Part shown: piece after piece, positions 25,081 to 34,470 of the stretch
Numbering within the stretch: position 1 is the first letter of the stretch
How the letters are laid out: each line of letters opens with the position of its first letter
DNA from: Bacillus thuringiensis
Lineage (GTDB): Bacteria; Bacillota; Bacilli; Bacillales; Bacillaceae_G
Direction of reading: 5' to 3'
DNA: 64,000 nucleotides
NCBI RefSeq assembly: GCF_001182785.1
Contig: NZ_CP012099.1
Location: 2,106,501-2,170,500 of the forward strand
Translations under genes and position numbers: made by a program
Notes under the pieces: generated by a model
What the model saw: only the letters and a program-made list of their open reading frames with translations
The model's database searches: none
Told to the model about the DNA's origin: nothing

Positions 25081-25944
25081 ATGAAAATATCCGTTTATGT
25101 TGCAAGTGCATTTAGCAAGGATCATAAAGGCGGAAATAAAGCAGGAGTGGTATTTATTGAGAATACAAATACATTGACCACTACTCAAAAAATGACAATA
25201 GCCAAACAATTGGGTTATGCGGAAACCGCATTTATATCAGAATCTGAAATTGCTGATTATAAATTTGAGTATTTTACACCAAAAGAAGAAGTTGATTTAT
25301 GTGGTCATGCCACAATTGGCTCTTTCGCGATACTGATGCATTTAAATAAACTTTTCAGGAATCGCTATACGATTGAAACGAACAGAGGTGTTCTTACTAT
25401 TACCATAAAAGATGACATCATATTCATGGAACAAAATAAACCGATATTCTATGATGTTGTATCTCCAAACGAGTTCATCGACTGTTTTGACATTAAAGAT
25501 ATAGACAATAAATACCCAATTCAAATTGTCTCCACGGGCTTAAAAGATATTTTAATTCCTATAAAAAGCGAAACACAATTACATGCACTGCAACCTAATT
25601 TTGAAAAAATTAAAGAAATCAGCAAGTATTATAATGTTGTCGGGATGCATCTATATACTTTTAATGACAATCGAATTATATGCAGAAATTTTGCTCCACT
25701 ATACGACATTAATGAAGAAGCAGCGACTGGAACTTCAAACGGTGCATTAGCTTGCTACCTTTATGAACAGCACTATTTGCAAAAAGAAGTCTATGTATTT
25801 GAACAAGGTTATTCTTTACACTCGCCTTCCGAAATATTAGTTAAATTAGCAACCAATAGCAAGAATAAAATAGAAAAAGTTTATGTTGGCGGCAAAGGCT
25901 ATTACTGTGAAACTAAGTGTTTAAATGTAGAAAATGTTGAGTGA
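25081..25944 (+). CDS. PhzF-family isomerase/epimerase-like protein
   Basis: Two-lobed diaminopimelate-epimerase-like fold, 287 aa. Family hallmarks are the N-terminal VYVASAF and GNKAGVVF, catalytic-type Glu48 in GYAETAF, FEYFTPKEEVDLCGHATIGSF, and EEAATGTSNGALACYL in the second lobe. The best-known member acts in phenazine synthesis, but no phenazine genes are present and most PhzF-like proteins have unknown substrates. The ATG follows GAGGAAGG. It sits between the RpiR regulator and the alcohol dehydrogenase and ends without an obvious terminator. Confidence 0.85.
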   Translation: MKISVYVASAFSKDHKGGNKAGVVFIENTNTLTTTQKMTIAKQLGYAETAFISESEIADYKFEYFTPKEEVDLCGHATIGSFAILMHLNKLFRNRYTIETNRGVLTITIKDDIIFMEQNKPIFYDVVSPNEFIDCFDIKDIDNKYPIQIVSTGLKDILIPIKSETQLHALQPNFEKIKEISKYYNVVGMHLYTFNDNRIICRNFAPLYDINEEAATGTSNGALACYLYEQHYLQKEVYVFEQGYSLHSPSEILVKLATNSKNKIEKVYVGGKGYYCETKCLNVENVE

Positions 25945-26075
25945 AGAGCTTTTTTATCGATGAGAAGTTTGTTAATTTATTTTCTTTTAGAAATGTATGA
26001 CTTACTTATAAGCAGTGATAAACTCTCATTTTTTAAAATCTAAAATAAAAACCGATTTATGTAATAATTCAAATA

Positions 26076-26093
26076 TTGTTCATAATTTCACAA
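26076..26093. promoter_or_regulatory. Rex-like operator upstream of the alcohol dehydrogenase gene
   Basis: TTGTTCATAATTTCACAA matches the Rex consensus TTGTGAA-N4-TTCACAA at 12 of 14 specified positions. It lies 145-160 bases before the start codon, immediately upstream of TTGTTT (26095) and TATGAT (26115), a possible core promoter. Rex represses fermentation genes when NADH is low, which fits the gene. Confidence 0.6.
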
Positions 26094-26237
26094 TTTGTTT
26101 ATGAAGTATCATGTTATGATGAACATGTAATGATGATTGAACACTTAAATTTGGTACGGTAACTAGCCAAAGTAGTGGGGAAAGTAGTTGTGAGATAAAC
26201 TCATTAAAACGCTAAAACACTAAAGGGGAGATCACAT

Positions 26238-27275
26238 ATGAAAGCAGTAGTGGTTAATAAAAACAGCAAAGCAAACATCGAAGTGATTGAAAAAGAATTA
26301 CGTCCGTTACGCTCAGGTGAAGCGTTAGTAGATGTAGAGTATTGTGGAGTTTGCCACACTGATTTACACGTTGCGAATCATGATTTTGGTAACACTGATG
26401 GCCGTATTCTTGGTCATGAGGGTGTAGGTGTTGTTACGAAAATAGCTGATGATGTTACTTCACTAAAGATAGGTGACCGTGTAAGTATCGCATGGATGTT
26501 CCAATCTTGTGGACGTTGTGAATATTGCGTAACTGGTAGAGAAACATTTTGCCGTGAAGTTAAAAACGCAGGTTATTCAGTAGATGGTGGTATGGCTGAA
26601 CAATGTATCGTTACAGCTGATTATGCGGTAAAAGTACCAGAAGGATTAGATCCTGCTCAAGCATCATCAATTACATGTGCTGGTGTAACTACATATAAAG
26701 CTATTAAAGTATCAGATATTAAACCTGGTCAACCTATTGTAATCTATGGCTGCGGTGGATTAGGTAACTTAGCTATCCAATATGCCAAAAATGTATTTGG
26801 TGCAAAGGTAATCGCAGTAGACATTAATGACGACAAATTAGCCTTAGCAAAAGAAGTTGGTGCTGATATGATTATCAATCCAATTTCTCAAGGTCCTGCT
26901 GATAAAATTGTTCAAGAGGAGCTTGGTGGCGCTTATGCTGCTGTAGTAACAGCAGTCTCTAAAGTAGCCTTTAACTCAGCAGTTGATGCAGTACGTGCTT
27001 GCGGTAAAGTAGTTGCAGTAGGGCTACCAGTAGAAACTATGGATTTAAACATTCCGCGACTTGTACTAGATGGAATTGAAGTAGTTGGTTCTCTAGTTGG
27101 TACTCGTAAGGACTTAGAAGAGGCGTTTATGTTCGGGGCAGAAGGAAAAGTAGTGCCGGTTGTTCAAACCTGTTCTCTAGATAAAGTACAAAATGTATTC
27201 GAAGAAATGGAACAAGGTAGAATTCAAGGGCGTATGGTAATTGATTTTAAACAGCATAGTTGCGATTGCAAATAA
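26238..27275 (+). CDS. Zinc-dependent alcohol dehydrogenase (AdhA/AdhP type)
   Basis: NAD-dependent interconversion of alcohols and aldehydes; likely ethanol formation during fermentation. The 345-aa MDR enzyme has catalytic-zinc ligands in CGVCHTD (Cys39) and GHEGVG, structural-zinc cysteines in [15 protein letters not shown], and the Rossmann motif [10 protein letters not shown]. It ends with an unusual Cys/His tail (HSCDCK). GGGGAG precedes the ATG. A long leader (about 100 bases) and a Rex-like site upstream suggest redox control. It shares a terminator with the convergent permease gene. Confidence 0.92.
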   Translation: MKAVVVNKNSKANIEVIEKELRPLRSGEALVDVEYCGVCHTDLHVANHDFGNTDGRILGHEGVGVVTKIADDVTSLKIGDRVSIAWMFQSCGRCEYCVTGRETFCREVKNAGYSVDGGMAEQCIVTADYAVKVPEGLDPAQASSITCAGVTTYKAIKVSDIKPGQPIVIYGCGGLGNLAIQYAKNVFGAKVIAVDINDDKLALAKEVGADMIINPISQGPADKIVQEELGGAYAAVVTAVSKVAFNSAVDAVRACGKVVAVGLPVETMDLNIPRLVLDGIEVVGSLVGTRKDLEEAFMFGAEGKVVPVVQTCSLDKVQNVFEEMEQGRIQGRMVIDFKQHSCDCK

Positions 27276-27337
27276 TTCACTTTAAATATAAAAAGCATGA
27301 GTCTAGCGAAGGACATGTAAAAAAGTTAGACGGCATA

Positions 27338-27377
27338 AAAAGATGATCCCTGTATTTAATAGGGATCATCTTCTTTA
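27338..27377. terminator. Bidirectional terminator between adh and the permease pair
   Basis: AAGATGATCCCT pairs with AGGGATCATCTT over a 9-base loop, with A- and T-rich flanks. Confidence 0.85.
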
Positions 27378-27425
27378 TATTCTACTAATATCAATGCCAA
27401 TTAATATTTGATTAATGAAAAATGA

Positions 27426-28445
27426 TTAAAGGTTCACTTTATTTGCAAACGAAAAAGAATCTTTATGTTTAACAAATTTTTTATGATTTGGAACGGTTTG
27501 AATTGCTACAACTTGCGAATCTCTTGCTTTCAGTGCATCTTGAATCCCGATTGTCATAAGCTTAATAAATAGAATCGTAATAAAGAATGAAACGAGAGTA
27601 TAAAAAATAATCCACCATGAAAGATTCATTTCATAACGATTTAATCCAATAAGGCCTGCCCAATCATTAGATAGAGAAACAGGTTTGAGCACTCCGTCAT
27701 AGAGTTCACGCATTTGTATCCCGCCAATTACAATGTCAAGCAACGCCAAATGGATAACGAGTATGAGTGCTTGGACGATATGTTCCATAAATACCACAAA
27801 TAAGCGATCAAGTAATAAGACTCGTAAGTGTTTTTTGATAATATGAAAACGGCTAGCACCCAGTAATTGTGAACTTAAAATGTAATCTTGTTTCATAAAT
27901 TCATCGACTTCTGAGGATATATATAAAGAAAGTGTAGGCAGAGCCACGAAAATAAGTACGAGTACTTGATAAAACGCAAATGAAATATTTGGGTCTAATC
28001 TATCAGCATTTGATACGATTACAATATTAACGGGCGTGATGAGTATAAATGCGATAAATAAAGTTGGAATATAATAAAAAACTTCTGAGCATGATTGGAA
28101 AAATTTCTTGAATTTTGGAGCATATAAACTTAAGAGGATTCCTATACATGTTCCGAATAAAATTCGAAAGAAGCTAATTGCCACGGCTAATAAAATGGTG
28201 AATTTTGCTCCTTCTACAATTTGTAAGAAAACAGACTCTCCAAAACGATCAGATCCAAAAGGCGGAATTAACGATGGTGGAAAGGGGGCCTTTCCAAGTA
28301 ATTCGTTATTGTCATTGTAAAGTAACTGAGGAGGTTTTGGGATGTTATCTTTAAAGAACCAACTATAAATAAAACTAGCTGAAATAAGTATGAATAGATA
28401 AGTAAAGCCGATTAAAAAGCGTTTTGATTTCCAAATAGATTTCAT
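27426..28445 (-). CDS. Peptide-type ABC transporter permease, OppC-like
   Basis: Integral membrane subunit of 339 aa with one N-terminal helix, an extracellular segment and five further helices. The region SLIPPFGSDRFGESVFLQIVEGA is the OppC hallmark (GTD-x-x-GRD in better-studied members), and SSQLLGASRFHIIKKH is the EAA loop that contacts the ATPase. AAAGGAG lies eight bases before the ATG; the frame is open further upstream inside the partner gene. Its start overlaps the stop of the upstream permease gene by four bases. No ATPase or binding-protein gene is adjacent. Confidence 0.83.
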   Translation of the reverse strand: MKSIWKSKRFLIGFTYLFILISASFIYSWFFKDNIPKPPQLLYNDNNELLGKAPFPPSLIPPFGSDRFGESVFLQIVEGAKFTILLAVAISFFRILFGTCIGILLSLYAPKFKKFFQSCSEVFYYIPTLFIAFILITPVNIVIVSNADRLDPNISFAFYQVLVLIFVALPTLSLYISSEVDEFMKQDYILSSQLLGASRFHIIKKHLRVLLLDRLFVVFMEHIVQALILVIHLALLDIVIGGIQMRELYDGVLKPVSLSNDWAGLIGLNRYEMNLSWWIIFYTLVSFFITILFIKLMTIGIQDALKARDSQVVAIQTVPNHKKFVKHKDSFSFANKVNL

Positions 28446-29344
28446 AATGATACTCCTTTCAATTGCTTTTTCCATCTATTCATCATGAATGAGACTATGT
28501 GGAAAAGGGCATAAAACGGTAAAATAATCATAACAAGTATGATAAATGCAGCTGGAGGTGAAACAAACGCCTTTTTAAATAAAAATTGAATAATGCCTTC
28601 CATATTAAAAACAAATTCTAAAATGAATAAGTTAGAAAGTAAGAAAACGAAAATCGTTTTTAAATGATGGAAGAAATGGATAGATATATTTTTGAATAAA
28701 TGAATGCATAGTATATAACTTGATGAAAGGCCTTTTCCATATGCAACCTCTACGTAATGTTTTCCTTCTTCTTCTTTTATGTATAACACCATCATCCGAA
28801 ACATTTGTAATGTAGGTAAGACAGCTAATGATAAAATAGGGAGTAAATAAGCTCGATTTTCATTAAAAGAAATAATAGTGACAGGAGATTCCCCGAATTT
28901 CTGAAGTACCCATATGAAAAATATTTGCAAACAAATCATCATCATCATATCAGGGACAGCTTCTAATATGAACACAATTCGGTTTATCCATTTTTTTATA
29001 TAATCTTTTGCTAAAAAATAAAAAAATGCCATGCTAGATGATAGAAAGAGAGCAAGAAAAAAGGCTGAAAATAATATAGTAAATGAATATAGGTAAGGTT
29101 CTAAAACAGTTGGAAATAATGGTGTTTTTTTGAAATGGCCAAACTTCGGGTCTGATCCTATAATCACTAATGATTCAGGAGAGAAGACCTGTTTTAACAT
29201 GGTAACGATCTGATTAAAAAAATAAATTGGTTGAAAGGTAAACCCTTGTTGAGTGATAAATAAATAAGGTAAATTTAATAATAGTAAGAGTGATAAAAGA
29301 ATTGATGAAAGCTTAATTGTGAATTGAGATATTTTATTTAACAT
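28442..29344 (-). CDS. Peptide-type ABC transporter permease, OppB-like
   Basis: Membrane subunit of 300 aa, partner of the OppC-like protein. Six predicted helices; an EAA-type loop appears as VEVAYGKGLSSSYILCIHLFKN (the sequence between is shortened here), and the C-terminal IILPFYALFHIVSFMMNR is a typical last helix. The family's usual conserved residues are poorly kept, so it is a diverged member. GGAGGG precedes the ATG at 29344; the open frame extends to 29380. It is divergent from gntK across a 560-base gap. Confidence 0.75.
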   Translation of the reverse strand: MLNKISQFTIKLSSILLSLLLLLNLPYLFITQQGFTFQPIYFFNQIVTMLKQVFSPESLVIIGSDPKFGHFKKTPLFPTVLEPYLYSFTILFSAFFLALFLSSSMAFFYFLAKDYIKKWINRIVFILEAVPDMMMMICLQIFFIWVLQKFGESPVTIISFNENRAYLLPILSLAVLPTLQMFRMMVLYIKEEEGKHYVEVAYGKGLSSSYILCIHLFKNISIHFFHHLKTIFVFLLSNLFILEFVFNMEGIIQFLFKKAFVSPPAAFIILVMIILPFYALFHIVSFMMNRWKKQLKGVSL

Positions 29345-29820
29345 TAAATCCCTCCGACATCTTTTTACAACATTATACAATAAATCCTATATTATTGTTT
29401 TACTTTTCTGAAAAATAAAAATACTATTAAATTTTATAGTATGCAAGATATATTTACAAGATAAAAAAGTGATAGTAGGGGGCCGCGCTCTATGTTTATC
29501 AAGATAAAAGGACTAGTGAATCTAAAATAATAAACAAGAGCAAAATGCACAGAATTCTTATTCTGCGGATAGTTACTTTTCTTGGCTTGATGGTGATGTT
29601 ACGTGATCCCTAAAAATGAATATTGCTTCTCAACGCTTTTTCATGCAAATGAGTAGAACGTATGGAGGACTATGTATGTGTTGTTAATGAGAGGAAAGAG
29701 TGTATTGCGTAACGCAATATAACGTAATTTTACCGCACGGAAAAGCTAAATTTAGTATATAAGTGAAATGGAATGAGGGGGATATATTTTTCGTTATGAA
29801 AAAAAATTTCTTTTTATAAC
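29345..29820. other. Long gene-free region between the permease pair and gntK
   Basis: No supported gene in about 475 bases; the minus-strand frame at 29684-29950 is a shadow. It contains a GC-rich patch GGGGGCCGCGC at about 29479, unusual for this DNA, and a perfect 17-bp palindrome at 29703-29719. The promoters of both flanking transcripts should lie here. Confidence 0.5.
29703..29719. promoter_or_regulatory. Perfect 8-1-8 palindrome in the gntK upstream region
   Basis: TATTGCGT-A-ACGCAATA is symmetrical at every position, is far from any terminator context and lacks a T tract. It looks like a dimeric repressor or activator site. Confidence 0.5.
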
Positions 29821-29849
29821 TTGATAAACGAAAAAATATTTTATACACT
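29821..29849 (+). promoter_or_regulatory. Sigma-A promoter of the gluconate operon
   Basis: TTGATA (29821-29826), 17-base spacer, TACACT (29844-29849). The start codon of gntK follows 58 bases later. Confidence 0.65.
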
Positions 29850-29854
29850 AATTC

Positions 29855-29870
29855 ATGTAAGCGGTTTACT
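29855..29870. promoter_or_regulatory. cre-like / operator site at the gnt transcription start
   Basis: ATGTAAGCGGTTTACT has the AAnCG core and TG-N-AA-N-CG arrangement of a CcpA cre site but misses two consensus positions at the right end. It is also an imperfect palindrome (GTAAnC-GnTTAC). It sits where RNA polymerase would start, so repression by CcpA or by the gluconate regulator is plausible. Confidence 0.5.
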
Positions 29871-29906
29871 AAATCGTGTTTTGCTAGAAATGAAGGGAAG
29901 ATTCGC

Positions 29907-31445
29907 ATGGAAACAAGGGGGAGAGTAATCGGGATTGATATCGGTACCACAAGTACGAAAACGGTTGTTTTTACAGAAAAAGGAAAAGTTATTGCATCAC
30001 ATGCAATCGATTACCCAATTATTCAACCGAACGTAGGATGGGCTGAGCAAGATCCTGATGTAATATGTGCCGCTGTATACAAAAGTGTAAGCGTTGCCAT
30101 TGAAAAGGGTAATGTATTACCAGAAGATATTTCTTCGATCGGTATTAGTGCAGCTATGCACGCATTAATTGCAGTAGATGAAAATGGTACGCCATTAACG
30201 CGTTCTATCATTTGGGCAGATAATCGAAGTACGAAGCAATCAGAAAAATTATTACATCAAATGAATGGGCATGAAATTTATAGACGTACAGGTACACCGA
30301 TCCATCCAATGTCACCACTTTCTAAATTGTTATGGATGAAAGAAGAGGAACCAGAGTTATATACAAGTGCTTATAAATTTATTTCCATTAAAGAGTATGT
30401 GATTTACCAATTATTTTCACGCTACGTCGTTGATTATTCGATTGCTTCTGCTACGGGGTTATTTAATTTAGAAACATTAAATTGGGATGAAGATGTTTTA
30501 ACGATGTTACATATGTCACCAGAACAATTATCAACCCCTGTACCAACTACATATATTTTATCAGGTATGAAGTCAGAATTAGCACAGAAGATGGGGATAA
30601 GTGCAGAGACACCAATTGTCATCGGAGCAAGTGATGGGGTTCTTGCAAATGTAGGAGTTGGGGCGATATCACCGGGTGCGGCTGCAATTACGATTGGAAC
30701 GAGTGGTGCGGTTCGAACAATCTCATCAAATATAAATACAGATGAGAAAGGGAGAACGTTTTGTTACGCATTAACAGATGAGCACTGGGTAATCGGTGGT
30801 CCAACGAATAATGGTGGAATATTACTGAGATGGTTACGTGATGAATTTGGTAGTCCAGAGCAAGAAGTTGCAAGGAAGCTCGGAATTGATCCTTATGATT
30901 TATTAATTAAATATGCAGAAAGCGTACCAGCTGGAGCGGATGGGCTATTGTTTTTACCTTTCTTATCTGGAGAACGCGCACCTTACTGGAATGCAAATGC
31001 TCGTGGTACATTCTTTGGAATCAATCTTCAACATAAGCGAGAACATTTTATACGTGCAGTGATGGAAGGTGTTTGTATGAGTGTATATTCAGTAGCACTC
31101 GCAATCAGGGACTGTACAGGGCCACTTACTGAAATACGAGTTTCAGGAGGGTTTGCGAAATCTGCATTTTGGAGACAAATGTTGTCCGATATGATGGGGA
31201 AAGAATTGCTTGTACCTGAAAGTCATGAAGCATCTGCGCTTGGGGCAGCGGCAGTTGCTTTATATGCTGTAGGAAAAATTGATTCTCTTGAAGAGGTAAA
31301 GGATTGGATTGATATTGTCCATCATCATGTACCGAATAAAGAAAATACGGCTATATATTTAGAAATGTTTTATATGTATGAACGACTTTACAATCGTTTG
31401 AAAGAAGAATTTGATTGTATAGCTGCTTTCCAACGTAAACAATAG
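29907..31445 (+). CDS. gntK: Gluconokinase (FGGY family)
   Basis: Phosphorylates gluconate to 6-phosphogluconate. The 512-aa FGGY kinase shows the phosphate-1 motif GIDIGTTSTKTVVF, ISAAMHALIAVD and WADNRSTKQ of the sugar site, and the ATP-site segments GTSGAVR and RVSGGFAKSAFWRQMLSDM. Length is right for GntK. The ATG follows GAAGGGAAG. It is the first gene of gntK-gntP-gnd with very short gaps, so import, phosphorylation and oxidative decarboxylation of gluconate are co-expressed. Confidence 0.93.
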   Translation: METRGRVIGIDIGTTSTKTVVFTEKGKVIASHAIDYPIIQPNVGWAEQDPDVICAAVYKSVSVAIEKGNVLPEDISSIGISAAMHALIAVDENGTPLTRSIIWADNRSTKQSEKLLHQMNGHEIYRRTGTPIHPMSPLSKLLWMKEEEPELYTSAYKFISIKEYVIYQLFSRYVVDYSIASATGLFNLETLNWDEDVLTMLHMSPEQLSTPVPTTYILSGMKSELAQKMGISAETPIVIGASDGVLANVGVGAISPGAAAITIGTSGAVRTISSNINTDEKGRTFCYALTDEHWVIGGPTNNGGILLRWLRDEFGSPEQEVARKLGIDPYDLLIKYAESVPAGADGLLFLPFLSGERAPYWNANARGTFFGINLQHKREHFIRAVMEGVCMSVYSVALAIRDCTGPLTEIRVSGGFAKSAFWRQMLSDMMGKELLVPESHEASALGAAAVALYAVGKIDSLEEVKDWIDIVHHHVPNKENTAIYLEMFYMYERLYNRLKEEFDCIAAFQRKQ

Positions 31446-31459
31446 GGGGATTGGGAGAA

Positions 31460-32809
31460 ATGGTAGTTGGGATCGTACTAGCGGCAGTTGTCATACTACT
31501 TTTACTTATTACGGTAGTAAAATGGCATCCATTTGTCGCATTAATTTTAACAGCAATTGGTGTAGGATTGGCAATGGGAATGCCTTTAATTGGAACTTCA
31601 CCAAAAGATCCAGGGATTATTGATTCTATTAAACTAGGGCTTGGTAATATGTTAGGCTTTTTAGCAATAGTTTTAGCGCTAGGAACGATGCTTGGAAAAA
31701 TGATGGCCGAATCTGGCGGTGCTGAACGTATCGCTAACACATTAATTAATCGTTTTGGGAAGAAACGAGTTCACTGGGCGATGATGTTCGTTGCATTTTT
31801 AGTAGGGATTCCGGTATTTTTCCAAGTTGGATTTGTCCTATTAATTCCGTTAGTATTTACAATTGCGTTAGAAACTGGGGTATCACTTATTACAATCGGT
31901 ATTCCGCTAGTAGCAGGACTGTCAGTCGTACACGGACTTGTTCCACCGCATCCAGCGGCAATGGCGGCAGTTGGTATTTTTAAAGCAGATGTAGGGAAGA
32001 CAATTTTATATGCGTTAATTGTCGGACTTCCAACTGCAATTATTTCAGGTCCACTTTATGGGAAATGGATTGGTGCTCGTATCCATAAGGAAGTACCATT
32101 AGATATAGCGGAGCAATTTATTGAAAGAGATAAGAAGAAAGAACTTCCTAGCTTCGGAAATACATTGTTTACTATTTTACTTCCAGTATTTCTTATGCTT
32201 GGTGCATCCATTGCTGAAGTAGCGTTACATAAAACGAGTCAACTTGCACAAGTGTTACACTTTATTGGAGATCCAATAGTCGCTTTATTAATTGCAACGA
32301 TTTATTCTTTCTTTAGCCTTGGTTATGCAAAAGGATTTTCTAAAGATAAAGTATTACAATTTACAAATGATTGCCTTGGGCCAATTGCAAACATACTGTT
32401 AGTAATTGGTGCTGGTGGTGCATTTAATAAGGTGTTATTAGATTCTGGAATTGGTACTACAATTGCTGAAATGGCGAAAGAATCACATATTTCACCAATA
32501 TTACTTGGATGGGGAATTGCTGCACTTATCCGAGTTGCAACAGGATCGGCAACTGTTTCTATGATGACAGCAGCTGGAATTGTAGCACCGATTGCAGCAA
32601 GTACACCTGGTGTAAATGTTGAACTACTAGCACTTGCAACAGGCGCAGGGTCATTAATTTTATCACACGTGAATGATTCGGGATTTTGGATGATTAAAGA
32701 ATATTTCGGAATGACTGTGAAAGAAACATTATTAACATGGACCGCAATGGAGACTATACTATCAGTTGTAGCACTTGGATTAATTTCGATATTAAATATA
32801 TTTGTATAG
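31460..32809 (+). CDS. gntP: Gluconate:H+ symporter
   Basis: GntP-family permease of 449 aa with about 12-14 membrane segments. Typical elements are KWHPFVALILTAIGVGLAMGMP near the N-terminus, LALGTMLGKMMAESGGAERIA and GLVPPHPAAMAAV, and RVATGSATVSMMTAAGI near the C-terminus. ATG 31460 was preferred to TTG 31451, which lies too close to AGGGGGA. It starts 14 bases after gntK and imports the substrate of that kinase. Confidence 0.92.
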   Translation: MVVGIVLAAVVILLLLITVVKWHPFVALILTAIGVGLAMGMPLIGTSPKDPGIIDSIKLGLGNMLGFLAIVLALGTMLGKMMAESGGAERIANTLINRFGKKRVHWAMMFVAFLVGIPVFFQVGFVLLIPLVFTIALETGVSLITIGIPLVAGLSVVHGLVPPHPAAMAAVGIFKADVGKTILYALIVGLPTAIISGPLYGKWIGARIHKEVPLDIAEQFIERDKKKELPSFGNTLFTILLPVFLMLGASIAEVALHKTSQLAQVLHFIGDPIVALLIATIYSFFSLGYAKGFSKDKVLQFTNDCLGPIANILLVIGAGGAFNKVLLDSGIGTTIAEMAKESHISPILLGWGIAALIRVATGSATVSMMTAAGIVAPIAASTPGVNVELLALATGAGSLILSHVNDSGFWMIKEYFGMTVKETLLTWTAMETILSVVALGLISILNIFV

Positions 32810-32827
32810 AATGGGAGATTGATTAAT

Positions 32828-33724
32828 ATGAAACTAGGTTTAATTGGATTAGGAAAAATGGGATTCCCATTAGCTGAACACTTACATGAAGACAAGCATG
32901 AAGTAGTTGTATACGATGTAAATAAAGAGCTTGTAGAAAAGGCAGGAAAACTAGGAATTACTGCACGTCATACATTAAAAGAAATGATCGCTGAATTAGA
33001 AGCTCCTCGTACGATCTGGGTAATGGTGCCTGCAGGAGAAGTTGTAGAGTCAGTATTAAAAGATGTGTATCCGTTATTAGATGAAGGTGATATCGTTATT
33101 GAAGGTGGAAATTCATTCTATAAAGATACGTTACGCCGTGCTGAAGAAGCAAAAAGCTTCGGATTACATTATGTAGATATCGGTACATCTGGCGGTGTAG
33201 AAGGAGCTAGATACGGTGCTTGTTTAATGGTTGGTGGAGAAAAAGAAATTTATGACCAATTAGAACCTTTATTTAAAGATTTAGCAGTAGAAAATGGCTA
33301 TTCTTATGCTGGCCGCGTTGGTAGTGGTCATTTCTTAAAAATGGTTCATAACGGTATTGAGTACGGCATGATGCAAGCAATCGCTGAAGGATTTGAAGTA
33401 CTAGATAAGAGTGACTTTGATTTCAATTATGAAGATGTTGCAAAAGTATGGGCGAACGGATCAGTAATCCGCGGTTGGTTAATGGACTTAACTGAAAAAG
33501 CATTTGCAGATGATCCTAAACTTGATGGCATTAAAGGTGTAATGAACTCTTCAGGAGAAGGGAAATGGACTGTTGAAACTGCGCTTGAGTTACAAGCAGC
33601 GGCACCAGTAATCGCGATGTCATTATTTATGCGCTATCGTTCTCAGGAAGATGATACATTCCATGGAAAAGTAGTTTCAGCACTACGTAATCAGTTCGGT
33701 GGACATGAAGTTGTAAAAAAATAA
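32828..33724 (+). CDS. gnd: 6-phosphogluconate dehydrogenase, decarboxylating (short YqeC/GntZ type)
   Basis: Oxidises 6-phosphogluconate to ribulose 5-phosphate. The 298-aa product is the short class (about 300 rather than 470 aa), with GLIGLGKMGFPLAEHL as nucleotide-binding motif, IEGGNSFYKDT and VDIGTSGGVEGARYG at the active site and GHFLKMVHNGIEYGMMQ. Short enzymes of this class usually prefer NAD+. ATG 32828 was preferred to TTG 32819, which is too near the ribosome site. It ends the gnt operon. Confidence 0.92.
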   Translation: MKLGLIGLGKMGFPLAEHLHEDKHEVVVYDVNKELVEKAGKLGITARHTLKEMIAELEAPRTIWVMVPAGEVVESVLKDVYPLLDEGDIVIEGGNSFYKDTLRRAEEAKSFGLHYVDIGTSGGVEGARYGACLMVGGEKEIYDQLEPLFKDLAVENGYSYAGRVGSGHFLKMVHNGIEYGMMQAIAEGFEVLDKSDFDFNYEDVAKVWANGSVIRGWLMDLTEKAFADDPKLDGIKGVMNSSGEGKWTVETALELQAAAPVIAMSLFMRYRSQEDDTFHGKVVSALRNQFGGHEVVKK

Positions 33725-33735
33725 GGATGTTTTTG

Positions 33736-33773
33736 AAAAGAAACTTGTGCATAAGCGCAAGTTTCTTTTTTAT
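33736..33773. terminator. Bidirectional terminator after gnd
   Basis: AAGAAACTTGTGC pairs with GCGCAAGTTTCTT (one G-U), loop ATAA, with a T run. Confidence 0.86.
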
Positions 33774-33792
33774 AGTTTAAGAAATTACTAAT

Positions 33793-34470
33793 TTACAAAT
33801 ACCAATCAATCATCGTTTTTTTGTCACAAATGACAGCTTCAACATTCATTGATTGAACAATATATTCTATATTTTCTTCTTTAGCTAATAATAAGGTTGT
33901 AAAGGAATCGTATATACTCATAAACGCATACTCATTGTCTTCGCCAGTAATAATTAACTCATTATTGCTAATGTCCCAAATATCTAATGGAGTAGTATTA
34001 TTTACCTGTAATAATCCGTTTGTATCAAGAATTGGTTCAGAGAAATATAGATTTCTTGCACCTCTAGAACCGAGGAGTTTAAGTAATTTGTGTAATGAAA
34101 ATATAGACGTATAATCTTCTGTTGGATAATAAAAATCTTTTTTTAAGTTTGAATGTAGCTTTTCAGCTAAATCCTCTCTTTTATATTCTTCTGAAAAGGC
34201 ACTAATGGAAGTCAACATGGCCATTGCTAGGTCTGCGTATGAATGTAATCCACTACAAGACATCATTTCCTTCCAAGAAACGGATTTCCCATTATGAATG
34301 ATTTCTTCAGCGCTAGGATAGATGTGCTCATATGGTCTTTTTCTCACAGACTTTTCCCATCCTAAAGGCATTTGGACAAAAGGATGTAGCAATATAGCTG
34401 CAGATTTAAAGTTTCTTGGTAGTTGTTCTAAAATTGGTGATTTGTCATCTAGCCAAATGTAATCCAACAA
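33793..34470 (-). CDS. Uncharacterised protein (possibly DUF2711)
   Basis: Function unknown. The 225-aa soluble product begins LDYIWLDDKSPILEQLP and has a mixed alpha/beta look without transmembrane helices or known motifs. WEKSVRKRPYEHIYPSAEEI and SRGARNLYFSEPILDTNG are the most distinctive parts. My memory associates such sequences with DUF2711, but this needs a profile search. The start is the TTG at 34470, eight bases after AGGAGG; the longer frame to 34575 has no ribosome site. Confidence 0.65.
   Translation of the reverse strand: MLDYIWLDDKSPILEQLPRNFKSAAILLHPFVQMPLGWEKSVRKRPYEHIYPSAEEIIHNGKSVSWKEMMSCSGLHSYADLAMAMLTSISAFSEEYKREDLAEKLHSNLKKDFYYPTEDYTSIFSLHKLLKLLGSRGARNLYFSEPILDTNGLLQVNNTTPLDIWDISNNELIITGEDNEYAFMSIYDSFTTLLLAKEENIEYIVQSMNVEAVICDKKTMIDWYL

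Noticed and set aside
29684..29950. 88-codon minus-strand frame in the gntK upstream region
   Set aside because: Runs through the gnt promoter and start codon without a ribosome site; no family resemblance.
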